From: Desulfovibrio legallii
GTDB taxonomy: Bacteria; Desulfobacterota; Desulfovibrionia; Desulfovibrionales; Desulfovibrionaceae
Direction of reading: 5' to 3'
Assembly: GCF_900102485.1 (NCBI RefSeq)
Contig: NZ_FNBX01000004.1
Span: 1-64,000, forward strand
Length of the DNA: 64,000 nucleotides
In this document: in pieces, positions 40,613 to 49,610 of the stretch
How positions within the stretch are numbered: position 1 is the first letter of the stretch
Layout: each line of letters begins with the position of its first letter
The notes under the pieces: model-generated
Databases searched by the model: none
What the model was told of the DNA's origin: nothing
Seen by the model: the letters and a program-made list of their open reading frames with translations, nothing else
Position numbers and translations under genes: made by a program

Positions 40613-42175
40613 ATGCCCCGGTGGAACGACCTCTTCCTGGCCCTGCCTGTGCCTGAGGGCGTACTGGACGCCCTGCTTTTCATCAGCTTTGGGCTGCACT
40701 TGCTGTTTGTACTGCTGATGTTGGGCACGGCCATGCTGGGCCTGGCTTTGTTTCTGCACGCCCTGCTCCACGACGACGCGGCCCAGCAGCCCTGGAACAG
40801 CCATCTCGTGCACAGCCATCTGGGGCTCAAAAGCCTGGCCGTGGTGCTAGGCGTGGCCCCTTTGCTGGTAATGCAGGTGCGTTATTCTCACGCTTTTTTC
40901 ACCACCACCGGGCTGTTTTCCTACAGCTGGCTGGCTATCATTCCCCTGCTGATCCTGGCCTTTCTGCTCATCGACGCCTTTGGCCACAAACTGACCAGCA
41001 GCGCCTGGCTGGCCGTTGTCTGCGGCATACTGGGCGTGGGGGCGCTCATGACCGTGCCCGCCGTGTTTACCGGCGCGCTCTCCCTCATGGAGCGGCCCCA
41101 CCTCTGGCCCGTTTTTGCCGCTGCGGGCTTTGGGCCCCAAGCGCCGCCTCCCCTGCACTGGCTGCTGCGCTACCTGCATGTACTGGGCGCGGCCCTGGTG
41201 CTGGGCGCGGGCTTTCACCTCTTTTTCTCCACCAGGGATAAGCCCCGCAAGGCCCTTATGCTGCGCCGCTGGCTGTGGTGGAGCCTGCTGGCCCAAATGG
41301 TCCTGGGCCTGGGGCTGCTACTCACCGTGCGCAAGGGCTGGAGCGGCCCGGTGCTGACCAGTCTGGCCGTAGGGCTGCTGGCGGCGCTGGGCGGTTTGTG
41401 GGTGCTGCGCCGCACGGGAAGGCGCACTGCGCCCCCGGCGCTGCTGGCGCTGCTGCCCATTGTTTTTGCGGCCATGCTCACGGGGCGGCAGCTGCTGCAG
41501 GATGCGGCCCTTGCCCCGGCGCACGCCGTGGCCGTGGCCGCCAGGGAAGCGCGGGCGGCGGAACTGGCCCCCTTCAGTCAGAAGGCGCTGGAAAATTTTT
41601 CCCGCAAGCTGCGCACGGTTTATGACAATGGCGAAACCATCTATGACGGGGCGTGCGCGCCCTGTCACGGGCTGCAAGGGCGCGGCGACGGGCCGGAAGC
41701 GCGCTTCCTGCGCATTCCCGCCGCGGATCTGGCCGCCATCAGGGCTGACAGGGACTATGCCTATGCCCTCATCCGGGACGGTGTGCCCGGTTCCGGCATG
41801 CCCTATTTTCGGCTCTACGACCGGGAAAAGCTGGAAGGAGTGCTGGATACGCTGGAGCGGCGCTTCGCCATGCTCAGCGCCACGCCCGAACCGCCGCACG
41901 ACATCACGCCGCAGGCGCTCACGGTCTGGATTGAGGTTTGTGCCGTCTGCCATGCGGCCAACGGTTCGGTGACGGATTTCGGCAAAACGCTACGTCCGGC
42001 CCCGCCGGATCTGCGCCGCCTGAGCGTGAGCCACGAGCGCGCCCTGCACGTCATCACCGAAGGCTACCCCGGCACGGTCATGCAGCCCTATCGACACCTG
42101 CCCGCGCCGATCTTGGACGATCTGGCCGTCATCAGCGGCCTGTTCCGGATTGCGCCGCCGCAGGACAAGCCCTGA
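40613..42175 (+). CDS. membrane protein with two C-terminal c-type haem domains
   Basis: A 520-residue protein. About eight membrane helices (20-300) with several His residues (HLVHSHLG, RYSHAFF, RYLHVLG, FHLFFS) suitable for b haems, then two cytochrome c motifs: CAPCH (348-352) and CAVCH (443-447). It is probably the second membrane subunit of the CydA-like complex, carrying five c haems together with its two neighbours. AAGGAG precedes the ATG. It is not a recognisable CydB. The operon ends here; a hairpin repeat follows. Confidence 0.78.
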   Translation: MPRWNDLFLALPVPEGVLDALLFISFGLHLLFVLLMLGTAMLGLALFLHALLHDDAAQQPWNSHLVHSHLGLKSLAVVLGVAPLLVMQVRYSHAFFTTTGLFSYSWLAIIPLLILAFLLIDAFGHKLTSSAWLAVVCGILGVGALMTVPAVFTGALSLMERPHLWPVFAAAGFGPQAPPPLHWLLRYLHVLGAALVLGAGFHLFFSTRDKPRKALMLRRWLWWSLLAQMVLGLGLLLTVRKGWSGPVLTSLAVGLLAALGGLWVLRRTGRRTAPPALLALLPIVFAAMLTGRQLLQDAALAPAHAVAVAAREARAAELAPFSQKALENFSRKLRTVYDNGETIYDGACAPCHGLQGRGDGPEARFLRIPAADLAAIRADRDYAYALIRDGVPGSGMPYFRLYDREKLEGVLDTLERRFAMLSATPEPPHDITPQALTVWIEVCAVCHAANGSVTDFGKTLRPAPPDLRRLSVSHERALHVITEGYPGTVMQPYRHLPAPILDDLAVISGLFRIAPPQDKP

Positions 42176-42189
42176 GCCGCGCTGCCCCA

Positions 42190-42242
42190 CAGCGGGCGTC
42201 TGTTCACGCAGCCGCCAGGGCATTTCAAAGTTGCAATGCCCT
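42190..42242 (+). repeat. dispersed hairpin repeat, partial copy A
   Basis: This 53-bp piece matches the 3' part of copy C (57206-57336): a segment ending CGCAGCCGCC, then the palindrome AGGGCATTTC/AATGCCCT at 42217-42242. It lies between two convergent genes and could serve as a bidirectional terminator. Confidence 0.65.
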
Positions 42243-43326
42243 ACTTGGGCAGGGAGTAGTGGAAGTCGTACGCCCCGGAAGCCTCCAGGGCCGCGCACTG
42301 GCGCAGAACTTCGTCGTTCAGCAGTTGCCAAAGCTCTGTCGGCACCAGCGAGGCCAGATAGCCCGGCACTTGCGCCAGGCAGGCCAGCCCCCGGCCGGGC
42401 CCGGCTCCGTGTGCGGCAGGCAGGTCGCAATCCTCCCGCAGGGCCGCCAGCACCTGTGGGTAGGCGGCAAAAGCGGAGGTCAGCAGGCCCCCCAGATATT
42501 CCCGCCCCGTCCGCGTCGCATAGGCTCCGGCTATGCCGCCCATAACCCGGATAAACTTGGCCACACGCTCATACGCCAGCAGCGGGCAGTCACAACGCAG
42601 CGCCACAACGACGGCGTCGCTGACCTCTTTCTGGATCAGGGTAAGCGCCTTGTCGGCCTCAAGGCGGCAAAAGACGCCCCTGTAGGCGCGTTCTCCATAC
42701 ATGCAGTCGCGCAGCACAAAGGATTTGCGGCGCAGACGCCGCTGCTGCCCCACAGGAAAGGCCGTGTTGACGATAATGCGCAGCCCGGCAGCCGTCACTT
42801 TGCGGCAGAAGTGCCAGTCCTCGTGGGTGGGGGCGGCATAGTCTTCCAACCCGCCCAAAGCCCGAAAAACTTCACGGCGCATGAGCCACAGCCCGCCGGA
42901 GACAAAGCGGACCGGATCCTGCGGCGTCCGCAGCCGCGATTCGTAATATTGCGCTCTGGAGACCGGATCGCCGAAATCCTTGTTGACGATGTGCCCGCCC
43001 ACCAGCCCCACATCGGCGCGGGAGACGTACTCCAGGGCGGTAAGCAGCCAGCGCCGGTCAAAAAACACGTCGCAGTCAACGGATAAAATGATGTCCTGTG
43101 CGGCGGCGTTAAGGCCTGTCCTTTTGGCGGCGGCCGGGCCTTTGTTGCCAGCGTGGGTCAAAATGCTGACATCGGCGAACTGGGGCTCCTCAAGGCGCAG
43201 AGGGGGCGCGGAACCGTCGTCCACCACGATCCGTTCGCACACCAGGGGCCGCAGGGCCTCTGCCCGGCGCAGTTGCTCGCGGACAAAATCGTGATCGTTA
43301 TATGTATACGTTACCAGCGAAATCAT
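42241..43326 (-). CDS. family 2 glycosyltransferase
   Basis: A 361-residue GT-A-fold glycosyltransferase. ISLVTYTYNDHDFV is the N-terminal strand-turn, VVDDGSAPP binds the nucleotide, and SVDCDVFFD is the DxD metal site near residues 82-90. THEDWHFCRK fits the ED motif of GT2 enzymes. No membrane segments; the acceptor is unknown, probably a cell-surface glycan. The ATG at 43326 is preceded by CTG and a run of ten G on its own strand, so its translation could vary with tract length. Confidence 0.88.
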   Translation of the reverse strand: MISLVTYTYNDHDFVREQLRRAEALRPLVCERIVVDDGSAPPLRLEEPQFADVSILTHAGNKGPAAAKRTGLNAAAQDIILSVDCDVFFDRRWLLTALEYVSRADVGLVGGHIVNKDFGDPVSRAQYYESRLRTPQDPVRFVSGGLWLMRREVFRALGGLEDYAAPTHEDWHFCRKVTAAGLRIIVNTAFPVGQQRRLRRKSFVLRDCMYGERAYRGVFCRLEADKALTLIQKEVSDAVVVALRCDCPLLAYERVAKFIRVMGGIAGAYATRTGREYLGGLLTSAFAAYPQVLAALREDCDLPAAHGAGPGRGLACLAQVPGYLASLVPTELWQLLNDEVLRQCAALEASGAYDFHYSLPK

Positions 43327-43329
43327 CAG

Positions 43330-43339
43330 CCCCCCCCCC
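43330..43339. repeat. poly-C/poly-G tract directly before the glycosyltransferase start
   Basis: Ten consecutive C on the plus strand, ten G on the coding strand, 3 bp before the ATG. Such tracts change length by slipped-strand mispairing; this one overlaps the ribosome-binding region. Confidence 0.85.
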
Positions 43340-43363
43340 GACGGTGCGGCTGTGCCGTTTTTT

Positions 43364-43509
43364 AGGGCATTTCAGCTTTTAAATGCCTGCGGCTACATGA
43401 GCGGACGCCCGTTGTGGAGGCGTAAGCGCAATGTATTTGCGCTGTTAAGCGCCGAAACAAGCGTGCCGTAAACTTTGAAAATGCATATTCTCAAAGCTAA
43501 TCTGCTCTA
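43364..43509 (-). repeat. dispersed hairpin repeat, copy B
   Basis: Reverse-complement relative of copy C. The shared blocks are TAGAGCAGATTA at one end, GTTTACGGCACGC, GTTTCGGCGCTTAACAGCGC, and the terminal palindrome (AGGGCATTTC at 43364-43373). Non-coding. Confidence 0.75.
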
Positions 43510-43720
43510 CATAACAGGAACATCTTGCCCTTGAGAACGGATATGTTCAACGGCAGGCCGTTTGTCTGAGCGCGTGCCCACGCCACGCCCCTGAGCCCGC
43601 GCCTCCGCGGGTTTCCCCGTGCAGGCGGCTGCGCCCAGCGTACTGCCTATCCTACTGAATACCATACAAAAGTAAATCACAATGAAGGCCTGCCCCTGCG
43701 GGCCCACAGCGCAAAACAGC

Positions 43721-43757
43721 AGGCGGCCCTTCCACAAGTACGCTGGAAGGGCCGCCT
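43721..43757 (-). terminator. terminator of the alcohol dehydrogenase gene
   Basis: AGGCGGCCCTTCCA (43721-43734) and TGGAAGGGCCGCCT (43744-43757) form a perfect 14-bp stem with a 9-bp loop, followed on the minus strand by GCTGTTTTGC. It lies 26 bp past the stop codon. Confidence 0.75.
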
Positions 43758-43782
43758 GCCGTTCAGGGGACTTTCGGAAAAA

Positions 43783-44982
43783 CTACATGGCCGTTTTGTA
43801 CAGGGCGGCCACGGCGGCATCCGTCATGGTGCGCGGGTTGGTAAAGGTGCAAACGTCCTTCTGGGCGTTGGCGGTCATGATGGGAATATCTTCTTCCCGC
43901 ACTGTTTTGCCGTACTTTTTGCCCAGGGCCACAAGGCCTTCCGGAATGCCCACGTCCTTGGAGAGGATGTTGATGGCGGTAATGGCCTTGCGAGAAGCCT
44001 CGTCGGCGCTCAAGCCGTAAGTGATTTCGCCCAGCAGTTTGGCGATGCGGCCAAAACGGCGGCGGCTGGAAATGCGGTTGTATTCAGAAACGTAGGGCAG
44101 CAGGATGGCGTTGCATTCGCCGTGGGGCAGATCGTAGAAGCCGCCCAGCTGGTGGGCCATGGCGTGCACATGGCCAAGACCTGCGTTGTTGAAGGCCATG
44201 CCGGCCAGGTACTGGGCGTAGCACATGCCCTCGCGGGCTTCCTTGTCCTGCCCGTTGGCCACAGCGCGGCGCAGGTAGCGGTTGATATACTCCATGGCTT
44301 TTTCCGCGCAGGCGTCAGTCATGGGCGTGGCCGCGGTGGAAACGTAGGCTTCCACAGCATGGGTCAGGGCGTCCATGCCGGTGGCGGCGGTGAGGGCCGG
44401 GGGCATGCCCATCATCAGCAGGGGATCGTCAATGGCTACGCTGGGGGTGCAGCGCCAATCGGCGATGGCCATCTTCACTTTGCGGGACGTATCAGTGATG
44501 ACGCAGAAGCGGGTCATTTCCGAAGCGGTGCCCGCGGTAGTATTGACGGCCACATAAGGGGGGAAGGGTTTGCTGGCTTTATCCACGCCTTCATAGTCGT
44601 GGATGCGGCCGCCGCTGCCGGCCAGGAAGCCTACCCCCTTGCCGCAATCGTGGGAGCTGCCGCCGCCCAGGGTGATAATGCTGTCACACTTCTCCTTGGT
44701 GTACATCTCAAAGGCTTCGGCCACGTTTTTGTCCGTGGGGTTGGGCACGGTCTTGTCATAGAGACAGTACGGCATTTTTGCGGCGTCCAGAATGTCCGTA
44801 ACCTGCTTGAGGATGCCTGCCTTGACGATGCCCTGGTCCGTCACCAGAAGGGGCCGTTTGCCGCCGATATTTTTCAGACGGGCGGGAATTTCTTTGGCGC
44901 AGCCCTGCCCCACCAGAGTAACCGTAGGAATAAAGAAGGAAGTAATCTGACCAAGATGCATGCTCTTAACATCAGTGCTCAT
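43783..44982 (-). CDS. iron-containing alcohol dehydrogenase (copy 1)
   Basis: A 399-residue group III NAD-dependent alcohol dehydrogenase. NAD site GGGSSHDCGKG (106-116), metal ligands Asp204 and His208 (GMDALTHAVEAY), His273 and His287 (VHAMAHQLGG, LPHGEC). Sulfate reducers use such enzymes for ethanol and related alcohols or aldehydes; the substrate cannot be read from sequence. It lies directly downstream of a near-identical copy (about 91% by eye) and ends at a strong terminator. The spacing of 85 bp contains a hairpin, so read-through may be partial. Confidence 0.93.
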   Translation of the reverse strand: MSTDVKSMHLGQITSFFIPTVTLVGQGCAKEIPARLKNIGGKRPLLVTDQGIVKAGILKQVTDILDAAKMPYCLYDKTVPNPTDKNVAEAFEMYTKEKCDSIITLGGGSSHDCGKGVGFLAGSGGRIHDYEGVDKASKPFPPYVAVNTTAGTASEMTRFCVITDTSRKVKMAIADWRCTPSVAIDDPLLMMGMPPALTAATGMDALTHAVEAYVSTAATPMTDACAEKAMEYINRYLRRAVANGQDKEAREGMCYAQYLAGMAFNNAGLGHVHAMAHQLGGFYDLPHGECNAILLPYVSEYNRISSRRRFGRIAKLLGEITYGLSADEASRKAITAINILSKDVGIPEGLVALGKKYGKTVREEDIPIMTANAQKDVCTFTNPRTMTDAAVAALYKTAM

Positions 44983-45009
44983 AGAAACCTCCTTAGTATG
45001 TGCAGCATA

Positions 45010-45041
45010 CAGCCCCCCGAGCAGTATGGCTCAGGGGGCTG
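45010..45041 (-). terminator. hairpin between the two alcohol dehydrogenase genes
   Basis: CAGCCCCCCGAGC (45010-45022) pairs with GCTCAGGGGGCTG (45029-45041), one mismatch. No T run follows, so it may be an attenuator or mRNA-stabilising stem. Confidence 0.5.
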
Positions 45042-45067
45042 CAGTCCATTCTCCCTTTGGGAGAAAA

Positions 45068-46267
45068 TTACAAGGCGGCTTTATAGATGGCAGCCACGGC
45101 GGCGTCCGTCATGGTGCGCGGATTGGTGAGGCCGCAGGCGTCCTTCTGGGCGTTGGCGGTCATGGTGGGGATATCTTCCGCCCGCACGTTTTTGCCGTAC
45201 TTCTTGCCCAGGGCCACCAGGCCTTCCGGAATGCCCACGTCCTTGGAGAGGATGTTGATGGCGGCAATGGCCTTGCGGGAGGCTTCGTCAGCGCTCAGGC
45301 CCTGCGTGATTTCGCCCAGCAGCTGCGCTATGCGGCCAAAGCGGCGACGGCTGGAAATGCGGTTGTATTCACACACATGGGGCAGAAGAATGGCGTTGCA
45401 TTCGCCGTGGGGCAGATCATAGAAGCCGCCCAGCTGGTGGGCCATGGCGTGCACATGGCCAAGGCTGGCGTTGTTGAAGGCCATGCCGGCCAGGTACTGG
45501 GCGTAGCACATGCCTTCGCGGGCTTCTTTATCACGCCCGTTGGCCACGGCGCGGCGCAGGTAACGGTTGATGTATTCCATGGCTTTTTCCGCGCAGGCGT
45601 CGGTCATGGGCGTAGCAGCGGTGGAAACGTAGGCTTCCACGGCGTGGGTCAGGGCGTCCATGCCGGTGGCGGCGGTAAGGGCCGGGGGCATGCCCATCAT
45701 GAGTATGGGGTCGTCAATGGCCACACTGGGGGTGCAGCGCCAGTCCACAATGGCCATCTTCACCTTGCGGGAGGTGTCGGTGATGATGCAGAAGCGGGTC
45801 ATTTCTGAAGCGGTGCCCGCGGTGGTGTTGACGGCCACATAGGGGGGGAAGGGCTTGGAGGACTTGTCCACGCCTTCGTAATCGTGGATACGGCCGCCGT
45901 TGCCGGCCAGGAAGCCCACGCCCTTGCCGCAGTCGTGGGAGCTGCCGCCGCCCAGGGTAATGAGGCTGTCGCACTTTTCCTTGGTGTACATTTCAAAGGC
46001 TTCGCCCACGTTTTTGTCCGTGGGGTTGGGCACGGTCTTGTCGTAAACGGCGTACTTCATCTTGGCGGCATCAAGGATATCCGTAATCTGCTTGAGGATG
46101 CCGGCTTTGACGATGCCCTGGTCTGTAACCACCAAAGGCTTCTTGCCGCCGATGCTCTTCAGACGAACGGGGATTTCCTTGGAACATCCCTCGCCCACAA
46201 GCGTCACATTGGGGATGAAAAATGAGGTGATCTGCCCCATATGCATGCTCTTAAGATCCGTGCTCAT
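45068..46267 (-). CDS. iron-containing alcohol dehydrogenase (copy 2)
   Basis: A 399-residue paralogue of the next gene, with all metal and NAD residues conserved (Asp204, His208, His273, His287). I count about 36 differences over 399 residues, most of them conservative. It is the promoter-proximal copy, served by the sigma-70-type promoter at 46345-46373, and both genes are probably expressed together. A recent tandem duplication is the simplest origin. Confidence 0.93.
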   Translation of the reverse strand: MSTDLKSMHMGQITSFFIPNVTLVGEGCSKEIPVRLKSIGGKKPLVVTDQGIVKAGILKQITDILDAAKMKYAVYDKTVPNPTDKNVGEAFEMYTKEKCDSLITLGGGSSHDCGKGVGFLAGNGGRIHDYEGVDKSSKPFPPYVAVNTTAGTASEMTRFCIITDTSRKVKMAIVDWRCTPSVAIDDPILMMGMPPALTAATGMDALTHAVEAYVSTAATPMTDACAEKAMEYINRYLRRAVANGRDKEAREGMCYAQYLAGMAFNNASLGHVHAMAHQLGGFYDLPHGECNAILLPHVCEYNRISSRRRFGRIAQLLGEITQGLSADEASRKAIAAINILSKDVGIPEGLVALGKKYGKNVRAEDIPTMTANAQKDACGLTNPRTMTDAAVAAIYKAAL

Positions 46268-46941
46268 ACGTGACTCCTTTAGTTATGCGTTGCATCAGCC
46301 ATCACAACGGACTTCTTAAATGAACTTTGAAATCCTTAAGAGGGAATATATCGCACGCCAAAGGTCATTGCAAGTCTTGAAGCGCTTTTGTTCTGCTGTA
46401 ATTTTTAATTTTTTTTCATTTCAATACGTTCTTTTTTGCACAAATGCTGCTGTATTTGTTATTTTTAGCACAAGCATTACTTTGGTTGAACATACACACA
46501 GTCTACCCTCTTTTTTTTACTATCGTGATTGCAGCGCCATATTGGGGGTTTGGGCTGCCACTGCCGTCAGGCCTGGCTCTCTGTCCGATGCCAGGCGATA
46601 TGAGAGCATTTCCAGGTTTACTTATATCCAAAATTAAGTTGCGAGAATTGTGTCGTCAAAAATTTTTGCGCAACAATTTGCGGCCCGCCGCAACAGCGCG
46701 CTGCCGCAGCCTGGACGCGCGGCGTTAATCCGGATTGGGCTTTTGTCCGCCTCTGGAAATTCCCTTCCAGGGGCTCGGATTCCACAGCCAAAAATCAGAA
46801 TAACAGGCTGCGGCAGGCAATAAGAGAGCGACGCCCGGCAAGGGGCAAAGCAGGCCTCTTGACAAAGCCTGCCCCGCCGCCGGAACCTTCCCGCGACGCG
46901 CAGGCGCGCCCGTCAGAGCAGGGAACAGGAGGGGCTTCCGC
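46268..46941. other. intergenic region, 674 bp
   Basis: Holds the alcohol dehydrogenase promoter (46345-46373), an AT-rich stretch to about 46,520, and a weak hairpin at 46850-46872 (GCAGGC/GCCTGC) that could end ruvB transcription. No gene is supported; short open frames here look non-coding. Confidence 0.6.
46345..46373 (-). promoter_or_regulatory. sigma-70-type promoter of the alcohol dehydrogenase pair
   Basis: On the minus strand TTGCAA (46368-46373) and TATATT (46345-46350) are separated by 17 bp. The transcript would have a leader of about 70 bases before the copy 2 ATG. Confidence 0.65.
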
Positions 46942-47943
46942 TCAGGAGAGCAGAAGATTGAGATGGCGGTAAGCGCGGGCCGTGGCCACGCGGCCGCGGG
47001 GCGTGCGTTTGAGAAAACCGCACTGGATGAGATACGGCTCGTAAATGTCCTCAATGGTCCGCACTTCTTCAGAGCAGGCCACAGCCAGGGTCTTGATGCC
47101 TACCGGGCCGCCGTCGTAGTGTTTAATGAGCACCTCCAGCAGGCGACGGTCCATCTGGTCCAGGCCTTCCTGGTCCACATCCATGCGGGTCAGGGCGGAG
47201 GCGGCCGCCTCGCCGGTCACGCGGCCATCCCCATGCACCAGAGCAAAGTCGCGCACCCGGCGCAGCAGCCGGTTGGCAATGCGCGGCGTGCCCCGCGCGC
47301 GGCGGCCGATCTCCAGCGCGCCGTCGTCGGTCACCTCCACGCCCAGGATGCGGGCCGTGCGCCCCACTACGCGCGCCAGATCCGCAGGGCTGTAGTACTG
47401 CAGCCGCGCCACAATGCCGAAGCGGTCACGCAAGGGCGAGGAGATAAGCCCCACTCTGGTGGTGGCCCCCACCAAGGTAAAAGGCTCCAGGTCAATTTTT
47501 ACCGTGCGCGCCGCGGGCCCCTGGCCGATGACCAGGTCCAGCTTAAAGTCCTCCATCGCCGGATAGAGCACTTCTTCCACGGCAATGGGCATGCGGTGAA
47601 TTTCGTCCACAAAAAGGATGTCGTGCCGCCCCAGGTTGGTAAGAATGGCGGCCAGATCGCCGCTGCGTTCCAGCACCGGGCCGGAGGTGCAGACCAGGTT
47701 CACGCCCAGCTCCGCGGCCATAATCTGCGCCAGCGTGGTTTTGCCGAGGCCGGGGTTGCCGTAGAACAGGGTGTGGTCCAGGGCCTTGCCGCGCCCGCGC
47801 GCGGCATCCAGGTAGACCCGCAGGTTGGCCCGCAGCTCGTCCTGGCCGATAAACTCCTCCAGGCTGCGCGGGCGCACGCTTTCGTCCGCGCACGCCGGGC
47901 CTGCGCCGGCATCCGGTCGTTCTTCGCCGTACCCTTCCGCCAT
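46942..47943 (-). CDS. ruvB: Holliday junction branch-migration motor RuvB
   Basis: A 333-residue AAA+ motor. [18 protein letters not shown], Walker [10 protein letters not shown], Walker [11 protein letters not shown], the sensor region [18 protein letters not shown] and the C-terminal winged-helix segment [13 protein letters not shown] are all present and of normal length. It overlaps the ruvA stop by one base, the usual ruvAB arrangement. It drives branch migration of Holliday junctions with RuvA; ruvC is not in the window. Confidence 0.97.
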   Translation of the reverse strand: MAEGYGEERPDAGAGPACADESVRPRSLEEFIGQDELRANLRVYLDAARGRGKALDHTLFYGNPGLGKTTLAQIMAAELGVNLVCTSGPVLERSGDLAAILTNLGRHDILFVDEIHRMPIAVEEVLYPAMEDFKLDLVIGQGPAARTVKIDLEPFTLVGATTRVGLISSPLRDRFGIVARLQYYSPADLARVVGRTARILGVEVTDDGALEIGRRARGTPRIANRLLRRVRDFALVHGDGRVTGEAAASALTRMDVDQEGLDQMDRRLLEVLIKHYDGGPVGIKTLAVACSEEVRTIEDIYEPYLIQCGFLKRTPRGRVATARAYRHLNLLLS

Positions 47944-48554
47944 CAGGCCTTCCCCTTGGCCAGGGTCTTGAGCGCGGCGCGCAGCGCGCCGGTTACGTCA
48001 AGGTCCGGCTCTTCCATAAGAATTTTTTTCACCATAGGCGCGCACTCGTCCTCGCTGTAGCCCAGGTTGCCCAGCCCGTCGAGCACGTCGCGGAATACGG
48101 AGCCGGGCCGCGCCCCGCCCGCCAGTACAGCGGTCTGGGGCGTATCGTCCACCTTCAGTTTATATTTCAGCTCCAGAAAAACATGCTCCGCCGTTTTTTT
48201 GCCGATGCCCGAAACGCGGGTCAGGGCCAGCACGTCGTCCTCCAGCACCAGACGCCGCAGATCCTCGGGCCGGAAAATAGACAAAATGCCCAGCGCCGTG
48301 CGCGCGCCCACCTTGGAGATGGAGACCAGCACCGCAAAGGTCTGCCGCTCTTCAAAGCTGGCAAAGCCGAACAGCTCCAGGGCGTCTTCCCGCACCGCAA
48401 GGCTGGTGTAAAAGGCCACGGCTTCCCCCCGACCGGGCAGGGCGGCCAGGGTATGGGCCGGCAGGGCCACGGCATAGCCTACCCCGCCTTCGGTGACCAC
48501 CAGGCAGGTGTTGCCCCATACTTGGGCCAGGCGTCCTTCCACATAGGCGATCAC
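47943..48554 (-). CDS. ruvA: Holliday junction DNA-binding protein RuvA
   Basis: A 203-residue RuvA with an OB-fold N-terminal domain ([14 protein letters not shown]), helix-hairpin-helix motifs ([13 protein letters not shown] and [17 protein letters not shown]) and domain III at the C-terminus ([15 protein letters not shown]). The start is GTG at 48554, preceded by GGGGGAT, right after the moaA stop, so moaA, ruvA and ruvB form one operon. Confidence 0.96.
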   Translation of the reverse strand: MIAYVEGRLAQVWGNTCLVVTEGGVGYAVALPAHTLAALPGRGEAVAFYTSLAVREDALELFGFASFEERQTFAVLVSISKVGARTALGILSIFRPEDLRRLVLEDDVLALTRVSGIGKKTAEHVFLELKYKLKVDDTPQTAVLAGGARPGSVFRDVLDGLGNLGYSEDECAPMVKKILMEEPDLDVTGALRAALKTLAKGKA

Positions 48555-48557
48555 GTG

Positions 48558-49610
48558 TTATCCCCCAATGCCCACCATTTGTTTGTCAGCCACGGCGCAG
48601 CCTGCCCGCCGGGCGGCCAGCAGAGCCGCGCCCACGGGCTTCTGCGCACAGGCCAGGCGCAGCACGCGGACCAGGTCCGCATCGTCGCAACGCGGATGCC
48701 GCAGCAGGCCGCGCAGGCGGTACTCCTTATCGTCAAACAGACAGGTGCGCACATGCCCGTCGCTGGTGAGCCGCAGGCGGTTGCAGGAGCCGCAGAACTG
48801 GCAGCTCACGGCCGTGATGAAGCCCATACGCCCCTTGCCGCCTTCCACCCGATACATGCGCGCCGGGCCGGCCTCGGCTTCCGCATCCGTTTCAGGCGTC
48901 AGGCGCAGGCGGCGCTGGGCCTCGGCGCGGATCTGGTCGGCGGGCCAGAAGGTTTCCGGCCCCCAAAGGGTGCCGTTGCCCATGGGCATGAACTCAATGA
49001 AACGCAGATCCACCGGCAGGTTGCGCGCAGCGTGGGCAAAATCGTCCATCTGGCCGTCGTTGACGCCGCGCATGGCCACCACGTTGATTTTGACCCGGAT
49101 TGAGGCGCGCAGCAAGGCGTCCAGCGCCGCCAGCACCGCAGGCAGCACGTCCCGGCCGGTGACGCGGGCAAAAGTGGCTCTGTCAAAGCTGTCCAGCGAA
49201 AGATTGACGGCGCGCACGCCTGTCCGCCGCAGCAGAGGGATGTGCGGCTCCAGCAACGTGCCGTTGGTGGTGAGCCGCAGATCCAGCTGCGGATGCCGCT
49301 CGTGCAGCAGGGCCAGCAGGGTGTCGCAGTCTTTGCGGGCAAAGGGTTCGCCCCCGGTCAGGCGCACCTTGTGCACGCCCAGCCGCGTCAGCAGGCCCAC
49401 CAGGCGCGCCATCTCTTCATAGCGCAGCACTTTTTGGTGCGGGATGAAGGTCTGCCGCGCCTCGCTGCGGCAATACACGCAGCGCAGGTTGCAGCGGTCT
49501 GTGACGGAGAGGCGCAGATAGCGCACCACACGGCCATGGCTGTCGCGCAACGGGGCGTCCGCGGCCTCCAGGTTGCCAAGAGACGAAAATGGATTTACAC
49601 CTGCGGGCAT
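48558..49610 (-). CDS. moaA: GTP 3',8-cyclase MoaA
   Basis: A 350-residue radical-SAM enzyme, the first step of molybdenum cofactor synthesis. CNLRCVYC (Cys40, 44, 47) binds the SAM cluster, TGGEPFARKD follows, and CQFCGSC with NRLRLTSDG forms the second cluster site. The protein ends with the required Gly-Gly (VGIGG). Start at 49610 follows AGGTG and shares its CATG with the divergent gene at 49609; a shorter start nearer DSHGRVVRYLRLS cannot be excluded. Unusually placed before ruvAB. Confidence 0.93.
   Translation of the reverse strand: MPAGVNPFSSLGNLEAADAPLRDSHGRVVRYLRLSVTDRCNLRCVYCRSEARQTFIPHQKVLRYEEMARLVGLLTRLGVHKVRLTGGEPFARKDCDTLLALLHERHPQLDLRLTTNGTLLEPHIPLLRRTGVRAVNLSLDSFDRATFARVTGRDVLPAVLAALDALLRASIRVKINVVAMRGVNDGQMDDFAHAARNLPVDLRFIEFMPMGNGTLWGPETFWPADQIRAEAQRRLRLTPETDAEAEAGPARMYRVEGGKGRMGFITAVSCQFCGSCNRLRLTSDGHVRTCLFDDKEYRLRGLLRHPRCDDADLVRVLRLACAQKPVGAALLAARRAGCAVADKQMVGIGG

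Larger units (their letters stand above)
43327..43782. other. intergenic region, 456 bp
   Basis: Contains the poly-C tract at 43330-43339, repeat copy B (43364-43509) and the alcohol dehydrogenase terminator (43721-43757). The rest shows no gene I can support. Confidence 0.6.

Noticed and set aside
43507..43737. A 76-codon minus-strand open frame
   Set aside because: Overlaps the repeat and the alcohol dehydrogenase terminator and has no ribosome site.
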